Positions 7,675 to 13,711 of a stretch of DNA of 13,711 bases are shown here, piece by piece. Both the position numbers and the translations under genes were made by a program. Numbering within the stretch: the stretch's first letter is position 1; every line of letters begins with the position of its first letter. Under the pieces are notes generated by a model. The model saw nothing but the letters and a program-made list of their open reading frames with translations, was not told the DNA's origin and searched no databases. The stretch comes from an uncultured Lachnospiraceae bacterium (GTDB lineage: Bacteria; Bacillota; Clostridia; Lachnospirales; Lachnospiraceae), in NCBI GenBank assembly GCA_910584785.1, contig CAJUDX010000076.1, forward strand, positions 1-13,711, read 5' to 3'.

Positions 7675-7702
7675 TTTACAGTTCAACAATTAAAGATATT
7701 TT
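7675..7702 (+). promoter_or_regulatory. Probable sigma-A promoter of the purE operon
   Basis: TTTACA at 7675-7680 and TATTTT at 7697-7702 are separated by 16 bases. Transcription would begin around 7708-7710, exactly at the first stem of the structured leader, which makes the assignment more credible than the boxes alone. No clear PurR box was recognised. Confidence 0.45.
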
Positions 7703-7707
7703 AAGGA

Positions 7708-7800
7708 AACCCCGCGTCTAAGTCGCAAAGGCGAAAGCGGGGGTTAGGGGACTTGTCTCAGTCAGGCAGAGGGCAAGTTCTGTCGGACTAACCGTGACAG
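7708..7800 (+). ncRNA. Structured 5' leader of the purE operon, possible cis-regulatory RNA
   Basis: Three consecutive helices can be drawn. Helix 1: AACCCCGC (7708-7715) with GCGGGGGTT (7737-7745), enclosing a TCGC/GCGA hairpin (7723-7734). Helix 2: GGACTTGTC (7749-7757) with GGCAAGTTC (7772-7780), 9 pairs with two G-U. Helix 3: CTGTC (7780-7784) with GACAG (7796-7800). Competing pairings exist: GGTTAG (7742-7747) is fully complementary to CTAACC (7788-7793) in the loop of helix 3, and AGTC (7760-7763) in loop 2 can pair with GACT (7786-7789). It ends about 20 bases before the purE ribosome binding site and has no U-tract, so any control would be on translation. It does not match the guanine, PRPP/ykkC, ZTP or THF riboswitch consensus patterns I remember. 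Confidence 0.5.
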
Positions 7801-7833
7801 CAGGATAAGGATATGATTGAGAAAGGAGTAATT

Positions 7834-8352
7834 ATGGCGAAGGTTGGTATTGTGATGGGCAGCGATTCAGATATGCCAGTGATGGCGAAGGCTGCGGAGA
7901 TTCTGGATGTATTAGGTGTGGATTATGAGATAACGATTATTTCCGCGCACCGTGAGCCGGATATTTTCTTTGCCTGGGCAAAGGCCGCAGAGGAGAGGGG
8001 GATTCAGGTGATTATTGCAGGTGCAGGGAAGGCAGCGCATCTTCCTGGAATGTGTGCGGCGATTTTCCCGCTTCCGGTGATTGGGATTCCGATGAAAACT
8101 TCGGATCTGGGCGGTGTGGATTCCCTGTATTCGATTGTGCAGATGCCTTCAGGGATTCCTGTGGCAACCGTGGCGATTAACGGCGGAGCGAATGCCGGGA
8201 TTCTGGCAGCGAAGATACTGGCAGTTTCGAATAAGGAACTGCGCACCCGTTTAAAGGAGTATTCGGAAAAGCTGAAAAATGACGTGGTGAAAAAGGCTGA
8301 AAAGCTGGAAGAAGTTGGATACCAGGAGTATTTGAAGATGATGAAGAAGTAG
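7834..8352 (+). CDS. purE: N5-carboxyaminoimidazole ribonucleotide mutase / AIR carboxylase catalytic subunit, class I PurE
   Basis: Forms CAIR, step 6 of IMP synthesis, in the cytoplasm. Class I hallmarks are GSDSDMP (residues 9-15), SAHRE with the key His39, AGAGKAAHLPG (62-72, usually AGAGGAAHLPG) and QMPSGIPVATVA (103 on). The 172-residue length is normal. Start choice: ATG 7834 has AAAGGAG at 7822-7828 just upstream; the in-frame ATG at 7813 lies before that site and would add seven unconserved residues. No purK (N5-CAIR synthetase) is seen in this window, so whether the enzyme works with PurK or directly on AIR and CO2 or bicarbonate is open. First gene of the pur cluster, behind a structured leader. 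Confidence 0.95.
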   Translation: MAKVGIVMGSDSDMPVMAKAAEILDVLGVDYEITIISAHREPDIFFAWAKAAEERGIQVIIAGAGKAAHLPGMCAAIFPLPVIGIPMKTSDLGGVDSLYSIVQMPSGIPVATVAINGGANAGILAAKILAVSNKELRTRLKEYSEKLKNDVVKKAEKLEEVGYQEYLKMMKK

Positions 8353-8372
8353 AAATGGTATGAATTAACAGA

Positions 8373-8449
8373 AACTATGCCAATGAATAGGGACTGTATC
8401 AACTAATAAGAACCATATCAACGGATAGAAACTATATCAGCTGAAAAGA
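8373..8449 (+). repeat. Four degenerate 18-20 bp tandem repeats between purE and purM
   Basis: Copies at 8373-8392, 8393-8411, 8412-8429 and 8430-8449 follow the pattern A-ACYRTATCAACNRATAAGA. They fill the first half of a 187-base purE-purM spacer; the second half (8450-8521) is A/G-rich and featureless. The frames are full of stops. In many clostridial pur operons this position is occupied by purC and purF. Confidence 0.6.
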
Positions 8450-8539
8450 AAGTAAGGAAGCAGAAACAGCATAAACTAAGGGCGGAAGCAAGTCAATAGT
8501 CAGGCAGGATAAATCAAAGGTAAAGGAAAGGATGAAACT

Positions 8540-9571
8540 ATGGATTACAGACAGGCAGGAGTGGATATTGAGGCCGGATATAAGTCAGTGGAGTTGATGA
8601 AGGAACATATTAAAAAGACGATGCGTCCGGAGGTTTTAGGGGGGATCGGGGGTTTTTCCGGCGGTTTTTCTCTGGCGCCGTTTATGGGAATGGAAAAGCC
8701 GACCCTGCTTTCCGGGACGGACGGCGTGGGAACGAAGTTAAAGCTGGCGTTTTTAATGGATAAGCATGATACCGTAGGGATTGACTGCGTGGCGATGTGT
8801 GTAAACGACGTGGCCTGTGCAGGCGGTGAGCCGTTATTTTTCCTGGATTATATTGCCTGCGGAAAGAACTTCCCGGAGAAGATTGCGACGATTGTCAGCG
8901 GTGTGGCCCAGGGGTGCAGGCAGGCCGGGGCAGCGTTAATCGGCGGGGAAACTGCGGAGATGCCGGGATTTTACCCTGAGGATGAATATGATCTTGCCGG
9001 TTTTGCTGTGGGCATTGCCGACGAAAAGGCGATGATTACCGGTGCGGATCTGGCATCTGGTGACGTGTTAATCGGTATGGCTTCTTCCGGGGTTCACTCA
9101 AACGGATTTTCTCTGGTTCGCAAGGTATTTGCTCAGGAGATGACGAAGGAAGGTTTGGAAATGTATTACGATGAACTGGGAACGACCCTGGGTGAGGCAC
9201 TTCTTGCACCGACGAAGATTTATGTTAAGGCATTGAAGGAAGTGAAGGCAGCGGGTGTTAAGGTGAAGGCGTGCAGCCATATTACGGGCGGCGGGTTTTA
9301 TGAGAATGTGCCGCGGATGTTAAAGGATGGCGTGCAGGCGGTGATTGAAAAGGAAAGCTATCCGATTCCTCCTATTTTTGGCCTGCTTGCGAAAAAGGGA
9401 AATATTGAAGAGAAGATGATGTATAATACCTATAACATGGGTATTGGTATGATTGTAGCAGTTGCACCAGCAGATGTGGAAGCGGCAAAGACAGCGATTG
9501 CAGCAGCCGGAGAAAAGGCGTATGTGATTGGCTCCATCAAAGAGGGAGAGAAGGGTGTAGTGTTATGCTAA
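8540..9571 (+). CDS. purM: Phosphoribosylformylglycinamidine cyclo-ligase (AIR synthetase)
   Basis: ATP-dependent closure of FGAM to AIR, step 5 of IMP synthesis; acts as a cytoplasmic dimer. It has 343 residues, the normal length. Family landmarks run in order: DYRQAGVDIEAG at the N-terminus, LSGTDGVGTKLKLA near 57-70, CVAMCVNDVACAGGEPLFFLDY near 80-100, LIGGETAEMPGFY near 133-145, SSGVHSNGFSLVRK near 180, and HITGGGFYENVPRML near 250. A purine-rich AAAGG site lies 8 bases before the ATG. Its stop codon overlaps the purN start by 7 bases (9565-9571), indicating translational coupling. Nothing looks truncated. Confidence 0.97.
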   Translation: MDYRQAGVDIEAGYKSVELMKEHIKKTMRPEVLGGIGGFSGGFSLAPFMGMEKPTLLSGTDGVGTKLKLAFLMDKHDTVGIDCVAMCVNDVACAGGEPLFFLDYIACGKNFPEKIATIVSGVAQGCRQAGAALIGGETAEMPGFYPEDEYDLAGFAVGIADEKAMITGADLASGDVLIGMASSGVHSNGFSLVRKVFAQEMTKEGLEMYYDELGTTLGEALLAPTKIYVKALKEVKAAGVKVKACSHITGGGFYENVPRMLKDGVQAVIEKESYPIPPIFGLLAKKGNIEEKMMYNTYNMGIGMIVAVAPADVEAAKTAIAAAGEKAYVIGSIKEGEKGVVLC

Positions 9572-10167
9572 GAATCGGTGTGCTGGTTTCTGGCGGCGGA
9601 ACAAATCTGCAGGCAATTTTTGACGCCATAGACAGCGGAAAGGTTAGAAATGCCAGGGTTGAGGTCGTGATCAGCAATAACGAAGGGGCCTATGCTCTGG
9701 AGAGGGCGAAGAAACATGGTGTGGACGGGCTGTGTATTGCACCGAAGCGTTTTGCAGATCGCGAACAGTTTTATCGGGCGCTTTTAAATAAGCTGGAAGA
9801 ATATTCTTTAGATTTAGTTGTGCTGGCGGGGTATTTGGTGACGATTCCTCCGGCGATGATTGCCCGCTATAAAAATCGGATTATTAACATTCATCCTTCG
9901 CTGATTCCGTCGTTTTGCGGTGTGGGTTATTACGGATTAAAGGTGCATGAAGCGGCATTGGCGCGCGGTGTGAAGCTTACCGGGGCAACCGTGCATTTTG
10001 TGGATGAGGGGATGGATTCCGGGCCGATTATTCTGCAGAAAGCGGTTGAAGTTCTGCCGGGCGATACACCTGAAGTATTACAGCGGCGGGTGATGGAGCA
10101 GGCAGAGTGGATCATTCTTCCTCAGGCGATTGATATGATTGCGAATGGGGAGTTTGAAAATTGCTGA
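9565..10167 (+). CDS. purN: Phosphoribosylglycinamide formyltransferase (10-formyl-THF dependent GAR transformylase)
   Basis: Transfers the formyl group of 10-formyltetrahydrofolate to GAR, step 3 of IMP synthesis. It is 200 residues, the normal size. Visible features: SGGGTNLQ (9-16) at the phosphate-binding end, the catalytic INIHPS with Asn108 and His110, and VHFVDEGMDSGPII with Asp151 in the place of the catalytic Asp of the E. coli enzyme. The SFCGVGYYGLKVHEAAL loop is a form I associate with clostridial members. The ATG overlaps the purM stop; only a weak AAGG is upstream, so expression probably relies on ribosomes arriving from purM. Confidence 0.96.
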   Translation: MLRIGVLVSGGGTNLQAIFDAIDSGKVRNARVEVVISNNEGAYALERAKKHGVDGLCIAPKRFADREQFYRALLNKLEEYSLDLVVLAGYLVTIPPAMIARYKNRIINIHPSLIPSFCGVGYYGLKVHEAALARGVKLTGATVHFVDEGMDSGPIILQKAVEVLPGDTPEVLQRRVMEQAEWIILPQAIDMIANGEFENC

Positions 10168-10168
10168 T

Positions 10169-10194
10169 GGAGGAGGTTCCCCCATATGGCATAG
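10169..10194 (+). other. Orphan ribosome binding site with two-codon ORF after purN
   Basis: GGAGGAGG at 10169-10176, 9 bases of spacing, then ATG GCA TAG at 10186-10194. The start signal is as good as any in the window yet leads into only Met-Ala-stop. It lies directly after purN, where purH is common in Firmicute pur operons, so it may be the relic of a lost gene start, or a minimal ORF. The rest of the 122-base purN-purD spacer is A-rich without other features. Confidence 0.4.
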
Positions 10195-10289
10195 GAAACA
10201 GGACAAAAAATAATAAAGTGAAAGTCAAAAGCAAAGACAAGTGCAGAAAGAATTTCAGGAGTATTTTGTGCAGAAGAACGGAGGAAGCG

Positions 10290-11567
10290 ATGAAGGTTTT
10301 AATTGTGGGCAGCGGCGGAAGGGAACATGCGATTGCCTGGAAGGTGGCGCAGAGTACGAAGGTGGATAAGATTTACTGTGCGCCGGGCAATGCGGGAATC
10401 AGCGAGTATGCCGAGTGTGTTCCGATTGGCGCGATGGAGTTTGAAAAGCTGGCGGCATTTGCGAAGGAAAAAGAAATTGATTTAACCGTGATCGGTATGG
10501 ATGATCCGCTGGTCGGCGGAGTGGTGGATGTGTTTGAGCGCGAAGGACTCAGGGTGTTTGGGCCGAGGAAGAATGCGGCGATCCTGGAAGGCTCGAAGGC
10601 ATTTTCCAAGGATCTGATGAAAAAATACGGCATTCCCACAGCCGCCTACGAAACCTTTTCCTGCGCGGAAGATGCCTTGGCTTATGTTGAAAAGGCCGAG
10701 ATGCCGGTGGTTTTAAAGGCGGATGGTCTGGCTCTGGGAAAAGGTGTTTTGATTTGTAATCATCTGGACGAGGCGAAGGCGGGAATTAAGGAACTGATGC
10801 AGGATAAGAAGTTTGGCTCCGCAGGGGATCGCATCGTAATCGAGGAGTTTATGACCGGGCGTGAGGTGTCTGTGCTTTCGTTTGTGGACGGGAAAACCAT
10901 TCGGATTATGACCTCGGCGCAGGATCATAAGCGTGCGGGTGACGGGGATACAGGCTTAAATACCGGCGGGATGGGAACGTTTTCGCCAAGCCCGTTTTAT
11001 ACTGAGGAAGTAGACTCTTTTTGTAAGGAGTATATCTACCAGGCGACCGTGGACGCTATGGCGGCTGAGGGCCGGGAGTTTAAGGGAATTATTTTCTTTG
11101 GGCTGATGCTGACTAAAAAGGGGCCAAAGGTGCTGGAATATAACGCCCGCTTCGGCGACCCGGAAACCCAGGTGGTGCTTCCGCGAATGAAGAATGATAT
11201 TGTGGAGGTCTTTGAAGCCTGTGTGGACGGAAGGCTTGATGAAGTGGAACTGGAATTTGAGGACAATGCCGCGGTCTGCGTGGTACTTGCTTCTGCGGGC
11301 TATCCGGTGGAGTATAAGAAGGGTTATCCGATTTCGGGACTGGATGCCTTTGCAAAAGAGGACGGTTATTTTGTGTTTCATGCAGGGACGAAATTTGCAG
11401 AGGATGAAAAGACCTTTTTAACCAACGGCGGCAGGGTTTTAGGCGTGACCGCGACAGGAGAGGACTTAAAAAAGGCAAGAGAAAACGCCTACCGGGCAGC
11501 GGAGTGGGTTTCCTTTGAAAATAAGTATATGCGCCGCGACATCGGAAAAGCGATTGATGAGGCATAG
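10290..11567 (+). CDS. purD: Phosphoribosylamine-glycine ligase (GAR synthetase)
   Basis: ATP-grasp enzyme joining glycine to phosphoribosylamine, step 2 of IMP synthesis. It has 425 residues, the normal length. Landmarks: VGSGGREHAIAWK at the N-terminus, PGNAGI near 32-37, a GMDDPLVGG segment near 68-76 (most members have GPE..L..G), EGSKAFSKDLMKKYGIPTA around 100, KADGLALGKGV near 145, QDHKRAGDGDTGLNTGGMG near 210-230 and YNARFGDPETQ near 284-294. Start choice: ATG 10290 has GGAGG 5-9 bases upstream; the same frame is open back to 10161, but that extension is lysine-rich, overlaps the purN end and has no family resemblance. Confidence 0.96.
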   Translation: MKVLIVGSGGREHAIAWKVAQSTKVDKIYCAPGNAGISEYAECVPIGAMEFEKLAAFAKEKEIDLTVIGMDDPLVGGVVDVFEREGLRVFGPRKNAAILEGSKAFSKDLMKKYGIPTAAYETFSCAEDALAYVEKAEMPVVLKADGLALGKGVLICNHLDEAKAGIKELMQDKKFGSAGDRIVIEEFMTGREVSVLSFVDGKTIRIMTSAQDHKRAGDGDTGLNTGGMGTFSPSPFYTEEVDSFCKEYIYQATVDAMAAEGREFKGIIFFGLMLTKKGPKVLEYNARFGDPETQVVLPRMKNDIVEVFEACVDGRLDEVELEFEDNAAVCVVLASAGYPVEYKKGYPISGLDAFAKEDGYFVFHAGTKFAEDEKTFLTNGGRVLGVTATGEDLKKARENAYRAAEWVSFENKYMRRDIGKAIDEA

Positions 11568-11614
11568 TGGATAAGGCGTTAAGCGTAATCTCTGTCATAA
11601 GAAATTAGATAAGT

Positions 11615-11628
11615 TTGTGATAGCACAA
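11615..11628. promoter_or_regulatory. Perfect 5-4-5 palindrome upstream of the small cysteine protein gene
   Basis: TTGTG at 11615-11619 and CACAA at 11624-11628 flank a 4-base ATAG centre. This spacing is that of CRP/FNR-family operators, and it lies 65 bases before the next gene start; it could equally be a small RNA hairpin or chance. No clear -35/-10 pair was placed around it. Confidence 0.2.
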
Positions 11629-11692
11629 GGTGGAAATTTATAGCAGAATGTGCAAATTGAGACTGCAAAAAAGGAAAGTGAGGAAAAGATTA

Positions 11693-12058
11693 ATGAAACA
11701 GACCATAAAAGAAAATGCAGTGAAAAAAGTACAGGAATTAATGCAGGCATTTTCCTGCTGTGCAGAGGCGAAAGCAGCTGCGCAGAACTGGCTGGATGCT
11801 CTGGGGACAGAGAAGGAGGCTGAGCAGACGAAAAATCTGATTGCAGAACTGGAAATGGATCTTGTTACCGTTGACGGTTTAATTGCCTTTGCCGGTTCCG
11901 AGGCCGGAGAGAAGGTTTTTGGCGCAGAGAAGGCCAAAGAGGTGAAGGCTCATGGCGAAGAACTGAAATCTTCCGGGGTAAAATACTGCGACTGTCCGGC
12001 CTGCGCCGCTGTGGAAGTAATTTTGGAGATGAAAGAGGAACTTTTATCTGCAGAATAA
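11693..12058 (+). CDS. Small conserved-looking cysteine-containing protein, unknown function
   Basis: A 121-residue acidic soluble protein, mostly predicted helix, with no signal peptide or membrane segment. Two cysteine groups stand out: Cys22-Cys23 near the N-terminus and Cys99-x-Cys101-x-x-Cys104 (YCDCPACAA) near the C-terminus, which together could bind a metal. A middle stretch, VTVDGLIAFAGSEAGEKVFGA (58-78), looks constrained. I have a vague memory of similar Lachnospiraceae proteins carrying an Hsp90 label, but nothing here resembles the Hsp90 ATPase, so I do not use that name. Start choice: ATG 11693 has GAGG at 11680-11683, 9 bases upstream; the frame opens earlier (11630) with a basic, unlikely extension. 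It lies 125 bases after purD and could be the last gene of that unit. Confidence 0.7.
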   Translation: MKQTIKENAVKKVQELMQAFSCCAEAKAAAQNWLDALGTEKEAEQTKNLIAELEMDLVTVDGLIAFAGSEAGEKVFGAEKAKEVKAHGEELKSSGVKYCDCPACAAVEVILEMKEELLSAE

Positions 12059-12087
12059 TTCTTTGCTGGTAATGGTTAATGGAAAAA

Positions 12088-12191
12088 AGAACTGTTGCAA
12101 AATGCGGTTGATGCACAAGATATGGATGAAACACTTGTAGTTTTTGTCATAGAGTATGCATTTAGCTGTATGATGCAACAGCTCTTTTTTT
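12088..12191. terminator. Complex inverted repeat, probable bidirectional terminator
   Basis: AGAACTGTTGCA (12088-12099) pairs with TGCAACAGCTCT (12174-12185), 11 of 12 positions. On the plus strand the right arm runs into seven T; on the minus strand the left arm runs into six T. That fits a terminator serving both the plus-strand small protein gene and the convergent antiporter gene. The enclosed bases add inner pairings, AAATGC (12100-12105) with GCATTT (12158-12163) and ACAAG (12115-12119) with CTTGT (12134-12138), so the loop is not simple. A small non-autonomous mobile element with terminal inverted repeats is the alternative. Confidence 0.5.
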
Positions 12192-12230
12192 ATGGATGTT
12201 TGCCGGGGGTTTTCGATGGAAAAGGCAGAT

Positions 12231-13553
12231 TTAGGCCATCGTTTTTCTGCGGTCAGTTATCCGCTTCCAACTTTCACAGACCACCCCCCACAGTGGAAGA
12301 AGCCAAAGGTAAAAGGATACTGCCATGGAAGTAAGGGGGGCACCCAGGGTGGCTAAAGGGACAGCGCCGGCGACACCCCAGGGAATTAGGGCACAGATAA
12401 CAATAACTGTGTCCTCAAGCGCCAGGGCCAGGTCTTTTTTATTATTGTACAGATCTTCGCAGAGCTGGCAGGTGAGAAGGGTTCCCAGGCTTTGATTGCA
12501 GCTAATTCCGCAGGAAATCAGGGCAGAAAGCGTCACAGTGCCAAAGGTTCCTAATCGTCTGCTCTGGCGGATAAGAACCTCTTTGATCGGCAGGATAAGC
12601 GGTGTGTGGGAAAAGATGCCGGAGTAGGAGGAGGAAATCAGGACAATGATGCACACATGCAGCATAGAAGTAATCCCGCCGCCGTTGAGCAGTTTGGCAA
12701 GTTCGGTTCCTGCCGGCGCTGTATAGCCCCGGTAGAGGGAGAGAAGAAGTTCTGCCGGATCAGTTTCCTGGAGAAAGAGTGCTATTGCGACCGAGGTCAG
12801 AATACTGGTTATCATCGTCCACCGCACATCAATGTGCAGAAGGGACATGATCAGGATAAGGATGGCAGGAAGGCTGACGATCCAGTGCAGAGAAAAATAT
12901 TCCTTAAACATTGCTACGGAAGAGGTATCCGGCTGGACGGAACTTCCCCCCGCAAACAGGGTGTATAAGACAGCACTCAGCAGAAACGGAACAAGACAGG
13001 AACGCATCATCCGCTTTACATTGCCGTAGATATCAGTTTTTGTAAGAGAGCAGACGAGCTGGGCACTTGATGACATGGGAGAACATCGATCTCCAAAATA
13101 GCTGCCGGAGAGGATAGCACCGCCGAGTAAAAACGGGCTGATTCCGGCAGTACGCCCAATCAGCATACAGATAACGCCCATGGTGCTGAAGGTTCCAAAG
13201 GAAGTCCCGGTTAAAAAGGACATCATGGAGCACAAAAGGAAGGTGCAAAGGACAAAAAACCTGGGCTGGATTAACGAAATAGAGTGGTAAAGGATAAAGG
13301 GAATAGTTCCGCAGAACCGCCAGCTTGCGGTCAGACATCCGATAAGGACAAGGATGATCAGGATATCCGCCACTTTTGCCATGCCTTCCCTCATCATTGT
13401 CCAAGTGGATTTAAGCGAATTTCCCAGGTGCCTGCTGTAGGTGCCAAAGCAGATCACACCAAATAAAAGCGCAAAAAGCAGATCTGTCCCGCTTACAACG
13501 CAGAGTATCAGTCCGCTTAAGAAAAGTCCTAATGTAATTCGTTCCGCTGTCAT
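12231..13553 (-). CDS. NhaC-family Na+/H+ antiporter-like membrane protein
   Basis: A 440-residue polytopic membrane protein with about 11-12 hydrophobic segments and the two-fold pattern of the NhaC family, which exchanges Na+ (or, in MleN-type members, malate and lactate) against H+. Family-like parts are SFLTGTSFGTFSTMG (112-126), the discontinuous-helix loop SGSYFGDRCSPMSSS (149-163) and the second-half LEDTVIVICALIPWG (379-393). Most NhaC proteins read GD..SPLSDTT in the loop; here the Asp and Thr are replaced by Ser-Ser-Ala, so ion specificity may differ. The start has GGAGG (complement of 13561-13565) 7 bases upstream. It converges on the small cysteine protein gene and is probably transcribed alone. 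Confidence 0.85.
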   Translation of the reverse strand: MTAERITLGLFLSGLILCVVSGTDLLFALLFGVICFGTYSRHLGNSLKSTWTMMREGMAKVADILIILVLIGCLTASWRFCGTIPFILYHSISLIQPRFFVLCTFLLCSMMSFLTGTSFGTFSTMGVICMLIGRTAGISPFLLGGAILSGSYFGDRCSPMSSSAQLVCSLTKTDIYGNVKRMMRSCLVPFLLSAVLYTLFAGGSSVQPDTSSVAMFKEYFSLHWIVSLPAILILIMSLLHIDVRWTMITSILTSVAIALFLQETDPAELLLSLYRGYTAPAGTELAKLLNGGGITSMLHVCIIVLISSSYSGIFSHTPLILPIKEVLIRQSRRLGTFGTVTLSALISCGISCNQSLGTLLTCQLCEDLYNNKKDLALALEDTVIVICALIPWGVAGAVPLATLGAPLTSMAVSFYLWLLPLWGVVCESWKRITDRRKTMA

Positions 13554-13683
13554 TATTTTTCCTCCATTACTGCTGTGGAAGCAGTTTGTTTTTTCGTATT
13601 GTGGCGATAGTGTATTTGCTGTTGCAGATAAAAATTGTGCCAGCTGTTTAATTTTTTTTAAATCTTCAGTGCCTATTTAGTTG

Positions 13684-13711
13684 ATTTTAACATAAAACGA
13701 TGAATAATGTC
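13684..13711 (-). promoter_or_regulatory. Possible promoter of the NhaC-like gene, cut by the window end
   Basis: On the minus strand, TAAAAT (complement of 13684-13689) lies 18 bases downstream of GACA (complement of 13708-13711), the last four bases of a possible TTGACA box whose first two bases would be outside the window. The 130-base leader between it and the gene contains a CTGCT/AGCAG hairpin (13569-13583) just ahead of the ribosome binding site. Weak evidence only. Confidence 0.2.

Noticed and set aside
7535..7693. A 52-codon open frame beginning MSIRLLSFKEM in the AT-rich spacer
   Set aside because: There is no ribosome binding site, no family resemblance, very AT-rich low-complexity residues at the end, and overlap with the best purE promoter.
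10161..10289. N-terminal extension of purD (frame open from 10161)
   Set aside because: The extension overlaps purN, is lysine-rich without family similarity, and the good ribosome binding site with the conserved start lies at 10290.
12606..12968. Plus-strand open frames of 120 and 79 codons opposite the NhaC-like gene
   Set aside because: They are antisense shadows of a well-supported membrane protein gene, rich in Lys/Gly/Asp without family resemblance or ribosome binding sites.
13571..13583. TGCTGTGGAAGCA occurring identically at 201-213 and 13571-13583
   Set aside because: Exact 13-base matches are expected a few times by chance when a window of this size is compared with itself; the flanks do not match.
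13620..13645. A sigma-54-like TGGCAC on the minus strand upstream of the NhaC-like gene
   Set aside because: The required GC element about 10 bases further downstream is missing.

Overview
The window looks like a chromosomal stretch from a low-to-mid GC Firmicute of class Clostridia, most likely a Lachnospiraceae-type gut anaerobe. The reasons are the hisS-aspS pair, a NifU-like gene followed by a gene of the clostridial GGGtGRT family, purine genes in clostridial style, strong AGGAGG-type ribosome binding sites, and A-rich spacers between genes. No phage, insertion sequence, CRISPR array, tRNA or rRNA was seen.

Layout. (1) 1-4936, plus strand: hisS (histidyl-tRNA synthetase), aspS (aspartyl-tRNA synthetase) and a MATE-family efflux transporter, with no convincing terminator between them. 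(2) 4937-6943: an unusual leader with paired direct and inverted repeats, a NifU/IscU-like cysteine protein and a GGGtGRT-family protein with highly biased codon use, closed by an intrinsic terminator. (3) 6944-7674: an AT-rich decayed stretch holding the C-terminal half of a broken MTA/SAH nucleosidase gene. (4) 7675-11567: a probable promoter, a strongly structured 5' leader, then purE, purM, purN and purD (steps 6, 5, 3 and 2 of IMP synthesis). purC, purF and purH, which often sit in this cluster in relatives, are absent; the positions between purE and purM and between purN and purD hold repeat-rich or empty spacers. (5) 11568-12058: a 121-residue cysteine-containing protein of unknown function. 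(6) 12059-13711: a complex inverted repeat that probably acts as a bidirectional terminator, then a minus-strand NhaC-type antiporter.

How the genes work together: the two synthetases charge tRNA-His and tRNA-Asp. The four pur genes form one likely transcription unit behind the structured leader. The NifU-like/GGGtGRT pair is clearly one operon with good translation signals, but its job is unknown to me. The points most worth following up are the purE leader, the leader and function of the NifU-like/GGGtGRT operon, the recurrent degenerate tandem repeats in front of several genes, the orphan start region where purH would be expected, and the NhaC protein with an altered core motif.
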